NCBI GenBank assembly: GCA_016987375.1
Contig: PJRA01000011.1
Coordinates: forward strand, 1,907,377-1,971,376
From: Brachionus koreanus
Lineage: Eukaryota > Rotifera > Eurotatoria > Ploima > Brachionidae
Length of the DNA stretch: 64,000 bases
Direction: 5' to 3'
The notes under the pieces were generated by a model that was not told the DNA's origin, made no database searches, and worked only from the letters and a program-made list of their open reading frames with translations. The position numbers were made by a program, and so were the translations under genes. Numbering within the stretch: the first letter of the stretch is position 1; each line of letters starts with the position of its first letter. Positions 60,595 through 64,000 of the stretch are shown piece after piece.

Positions 60595-62219
60595 AACCGT
60601 AGTTGACCTTCTTTAGTTTCTATCTGTTTTTGAGAGCCAAAACCATAAATGATTTTGCTTGATTTTTTTAAGTTTTAGAATCATTGATTTAAATAAGATT
60701 GCTAGACTTATTAGTCAGCTATTAAAGCTCAGTGCTGACTCGTATTGAGACATTGCGCTGTTTAAAATCCTGAGGTCTAATTTGACCTCTATGCTAGGGC
60801 AATCTTAAACATTTTTTATTATATAATTATCTAATAATCTAATTTAAAGCGAGGTCAAGTGATAAAGGTATAAAAATACCGTTCCAATCTGGCCAATCTG
60901 TTTGGATACATAGAAAAATATACTTGTAAGCAATAAAATATTTGTGATTAAGAATTATAAAGCCAATGATTATTAACATAGCTTTTTTTTTAAAAAAATT
61001 TTTTTGGTTAAATTTAAGAAGCCAACTTTAAATTGCTCTTAATTACTGTCGAATCAAGCTCAATTCTAACAATTTCCCGTTGCTTTGGCTACATTAAATT
61101 CGCTTATAGCCTTTAAACTACTTTATTTTCGATGATCATTTGATCATAATTTGGATTTTTTTTCTTAAATTTTATTTTTTCATTCAAAAAAAAAATACTA
61201 GTAAAAATTTCATTTCAGATTTAAGTCACTTATTGTATAAAAATGAAAAAAAAATTCTTTTTGCTGTATTTTGTACTGAATTTTGAAAATTGTAGTTTAA
61301 AGGTTGAATTAATTATCAGTCAATGGTTTTTAATCTAATATTGATTGTTTTGTTTAAACCATTGGCAAAAATTATGGTTTGGTGCTTTGAATTTTTTTAC
61401 CCGATTAACACCCGAGATTTTTAAATTTTTTTCTTATGTTTGGTTCAAATCAAAAAAATGCTTTTATTAATTTATTTTATTTTTTTTGACATGAATAGCA
61501 AAATTTTTGATGTTTTTAATTTTTAAAATTTTAGATGCCATAAATCAGTAAATAATTTGTCAATTTCACATAACGATCTTTCTCAAGCAAACAATGTTTA
61601 AAATTGGCTGTGTATGCTAATGTTCGATGCATGTGATTTTTAAATTTTCAAATTTAATTCCATTCAAATTGATCAACTTCCATTTTTTTTTAAATTATTT
61701 TTATTTTTTTTACATCTATTATTATAGCTGTTTTTAAGATAGATTTTGGAGATTTAGCCCTTTTTTGATGAGAATAAATTCAGAATAGACTTGAATATGA
61801 ATGATATTTTAGATTTTTTTTTTAAGTATTAAATTTTTTTGCTCTATTTAAAAACAAAAATTAATTCTTAAAGTGTTTTTTTTTTATTTTTAAAATCAAG
61901 ATTATACTTTTTCTAAAGCTGATTTCAGGTTTTTTTAAAATGTCGACGAATCTTGATATAACTATGAATGAATTCTCTTAATTCTTTTTATAAAAATTTA
62001 AATAAATTCTTAAAATTAAATTAAAAAAAGAATTTTTAATTCGTTTCTATTTTATCTAGTTTTATTTCCGATTAATTTTTTGTTTTGATTTAATCAAAAT
62101 TTCTAATAAATTTTATAAAGTATACATTTTTTTTAATTTCCTTTTTGTTGAATCACATGGAAATATTTATAAATAATTTTTATAAAACCTTGAAAAACAT
62201 ATGTTTTAAGGATTAATTA
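60595..62219. other. Intergenic between PDZ gene and LINE remnant
   Basis: AT-rich. TTAAAATCCTGAGGTC at 60762 followed by TTTGACCTC resembles a diverged piggyBac-type end. A strong acceptor at about 61533 (TTTTAAAATTTTAG|ATGCC) could belong to a terminal PDZ-gene exon. Confidence 0.35.
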
Positions 62220-63460
62220 GAGCTATTTTTATAATAATGTAGTTTGCAACAAGCTTTGTCTGCGAAGCTAGCGTTAAAATATCTAGCTATGGTAAAACTC
62301 TTATACGTCTGTAAGGTTCACCAAGTCATAAAACCGAGTTAAGAATTTGGGATTTTATTCTAAAAAAAACAAGGTAATTTTGTGAGTCAAATCTGATGCC
62401 TAGGAATTTAATATAATCTTGTCGCTTTAAATTGTCCCCATATATTTTCAAATCACTGAGCTGAGTTATTCTCTTGTCGATTTCGTGAATATCATGTAGC
62501 AAAATTTTTCAAGTGTCATCAGAGAAAAGAAGAGAGTATTCATTATTTGTTTTATCTTAATAAAAATACTAAATAAGAAGGGGCTAATTACTAAGCCTTG
62601 TGGTACCCCAGCTTTGATTGGGAAATCATTGCTATTTTGTGTATTCACTTTTACACAAAACGATCTTGAGTTTAGAAATGATCTGATCCAAGAAATTAAG
62701 TACTTAGGCAATTGCATTTTGATCATTTTGTACACAAGTCCTTCATGCCAGACTTTGACAAATGCTTTTGATAAATCAAAAAAAAAGACAATATATTTTT
62801 TTTTCCTTTTATAAGATTCAGTCATTTTTGAATAAGAAAAAAAGAGATTGCCTGCTTTGCGTCTATGTTTTCGGAATCCTGATTGCTCTTGAATCCATTT
62901 TTATTTTCTCCAATCTTTAAATTTCTCGGTACTTTCCTACTTAATTTTATTACACCGACAGTTTAATGGGGTAGTGTTGATTTTAACAATTTGTTTGATT
63001 GTTTTGGGATGCTTTTTTCAGCTGCTGCAATTATATTTTCAGTATATTTGTATTAATATTTGAAGATGTTTGCTTTCGATTAGATTTCAAAACTGCTCTA
63101 AAGCTGTTCCAATCGGCTTTTTTAAAGTCAAGTTTGTCTTGTGCTTGTTTCTCAATTATAAGCTGTTCCACTGAGATGCATGTCCGATTCGAATGGTGGT
63201 CACTTGTGATGTCATCGTTTTCAAGGACTTTGAAGTCTGTAATTTGTCTAAGAGGGAAGAAGGTGCAAGAAAAAGGTCTGGAATTTCAAAATATTGTCTA
63301 TTAAAAATGTTGAAAATTGGTGACTTATCAGTGATTACTGAAACATTGAGCTCATTTAAAACTCTTAAGTCCTTGACCACTTTTATTTTCTCCAATCTTG
63401 AATTCACGTCTGCAATTCATTTTTATATTCATCAAGCAAAAATTTGTAAAGGGATTTCTT
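62220..63460 (-). mobile_element. Decayed non-LTR retrotransposon (LINE), endonuclease + RT fragments
   Basis: On the minus strand, pieces of one LINE ORF2 appear in the expected order but in shifting frames. The endonuclease C-terminus (63407-63156) has IPDLFLAPSSLLDKL and, one frame over, NDDITSDHHS, the S-D-H box. A linker FKKADWNSFRAVLKSN follows. The RT begins with EQSGFRKHRRKAGNL, then FFDLSKAFVKVWHEGLVYKM, LISWIRSFLNSRSF and AGVPQGLVISPFLFSIF (62825-62560). The catalytic box then reads LLFSDDT, followed by a stop, then YIKFLGIRF. Frameshifts, stops and changes at key sites (PQGL for PQGS) mean it is dead. Superfamily (Jockey/CR1-like) is a guess. It is 5'-incomplete or too decayed to follow beyond 63.46 kb. 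Confidence 0.85.
62466..62825 (-). pseudogene. LINE reverse transcriptase fragment
   Basis: Longest open piece (119 codons) of the LINE. RT blocks: FFDLSKAF (usually KAFD, here KAFV) and WHEGLVYKM, then the fingers/palm block RSFLNSRSFCV and AGVPQGLVISP. The FSDD-like catalytic motif lies just beyond a frameshift at about 62510. Not expected to be functional. Confidence 0.85.
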
Positions 63461-64000
63461 AGATTTCTTAGTTTTTGAGAAACAAAATTTCTAAGATCTG
63501 AGGAGTTAGACTAAGGAGTCACTTGATGCTGTGGAATGGCGAGATTTTTGACTTCCAAGATCTTTAGAGGATAGAGTAATGGAAATTTTGTAAAAATTTC
63601 CGGGATGCTTAAAAGCTTAAACATGGACTTTATATATTTTTTCTTTAAAAAAAATGGGGTGTATTAAATCCTATCTATCCAATACCCTTATCAACCTCTC
63701 AAATTTTTCTCGATTAAAGTTATCTGGTCTAATTTTATATGTATTTTTAGAAAAAATTTTAAAAAAATCATATGACAATGTTGTTTACGTCATCTCGAAA
63801 AATATATAGGGGGTCTGGGAACTATTTTTAGACTTCTAATAATCAGTTTTTTTTTAGGAATTTTTTTCTTGGTCCATATTACATAAAATCGTAAAGATGA
63901 ACCAAAAAAAATGTTTGGTTCACAACTCGGGTTTATGATTTAATGAACCTTTGATAAGAAAAAAAATCAAAAAACTTTATTTGTAACATCCGAACAAATT
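63461..64000. other. Possible upstream LINE remnant, unresolved
   Basis: No readable domain on either strand. It may be the further-decayed 5' part of the LINE, since the endonuclease N-terminus is expected here. The window ends at 64000. Confidence 0.3.

Noticed and set aside
19110..60650. Short recurring GAGAGCCA words (19113, 47156, 60632)
   Set aside because: Shared core is too short (8-10 nt) to call a repeat family.
63193..63462. Plus-strand ORFs over the LINE
   Set aside because: Antisense of the decayed LINE; the meaningful homology is on the minus strand.
1..64000. CRISPR arrays, rRNA, prokaryotic operons
   Set aside because: No spaced direct repeats, rRNA cores or Shine-Dalgarno-led operons; the window is eukaryotic.

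Overview
The window is nuclear DNA from a small, AT-rich animal genome (GC roughly a quarter by eye). Coding exons are separated by many 50-70 nt introns ending in TTTTAG or TTTTAAG, and a laminin gamma chain, a DEG/ENaC channel and ciliary genes point to a metazoan. The gene style (short AT introns, TIR protein, LINE, Tc1 and piggyBac debris, ciliary genes) would fit a rotifer such as Brachionus, but that is an inference; the sequence alone does not prove the species. All splice models were made by eye on both strands. They are supported because exon phases match at every junction and each complete CDS totals a multiple of three.

Layout. 1.6-2.3 kb (+): last exon of a TIR-domain gene. 2.7-4.0 kb (+): intact single-exon DEG/ENaC channel. 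5.96-11.19 kb (-): nine-exon gene joining ankyrin repeats to a degenerate GH20 (beta-hexosaminidase-like) barrel, with a Tc1/mariner relic in its long intron; a small membrane-protein ORF (11.4 kb, +) diverges from it. 14.9-16.5 kb (-): four-exon RING + lamin-tail-domain protein. 17.6-25.4 kb: four near-identical intron-containing tRNA-Ile(UAU) genes in a gene-poor tract, the last one inside a laminin intron. 24.3-32.5 kb (-): complete seven-exon laminin gamma chain (1615 aa). 35.8-38.2 kb (-): SPATA17 (345 aa). 38.4-43.6 kb (+): twelve-exon, 1014-aa fusion of a DZANK1-like N-terminal domain, a Lys/Pro-rich linker and eight annexin repeats. 50.4-60.6 kb (+): a roughly 2500-aa scaffold with ten PDZ domains. 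62.2-63.5 kb (-): decayed LINE.

Most interesting points. (1) The SPATA17 / DZANK1-annexin pair is head to head, with only 225 bp between start codons, and that gap holds one perfect and one near-perfect RFX X-box (GTTGCCATGGCAAC, GTTACCATAGCAAT). This suggests a shared ciliary promoter and a previously unremarked 'ciliary annexin'. (2) The ANK-GH20 protein lacks the catalytic Asp-Glu pair and looks like an intracellular pseudo-glycosidase. (3) Every recognised intron of the ten-PDZ gene is phase 1, so every internal exon can be skipped in frame. (4) Two laminin introns carry long fold-back structures, and one of them also hosts an antisense tRNA gene next to its 3' splice site.
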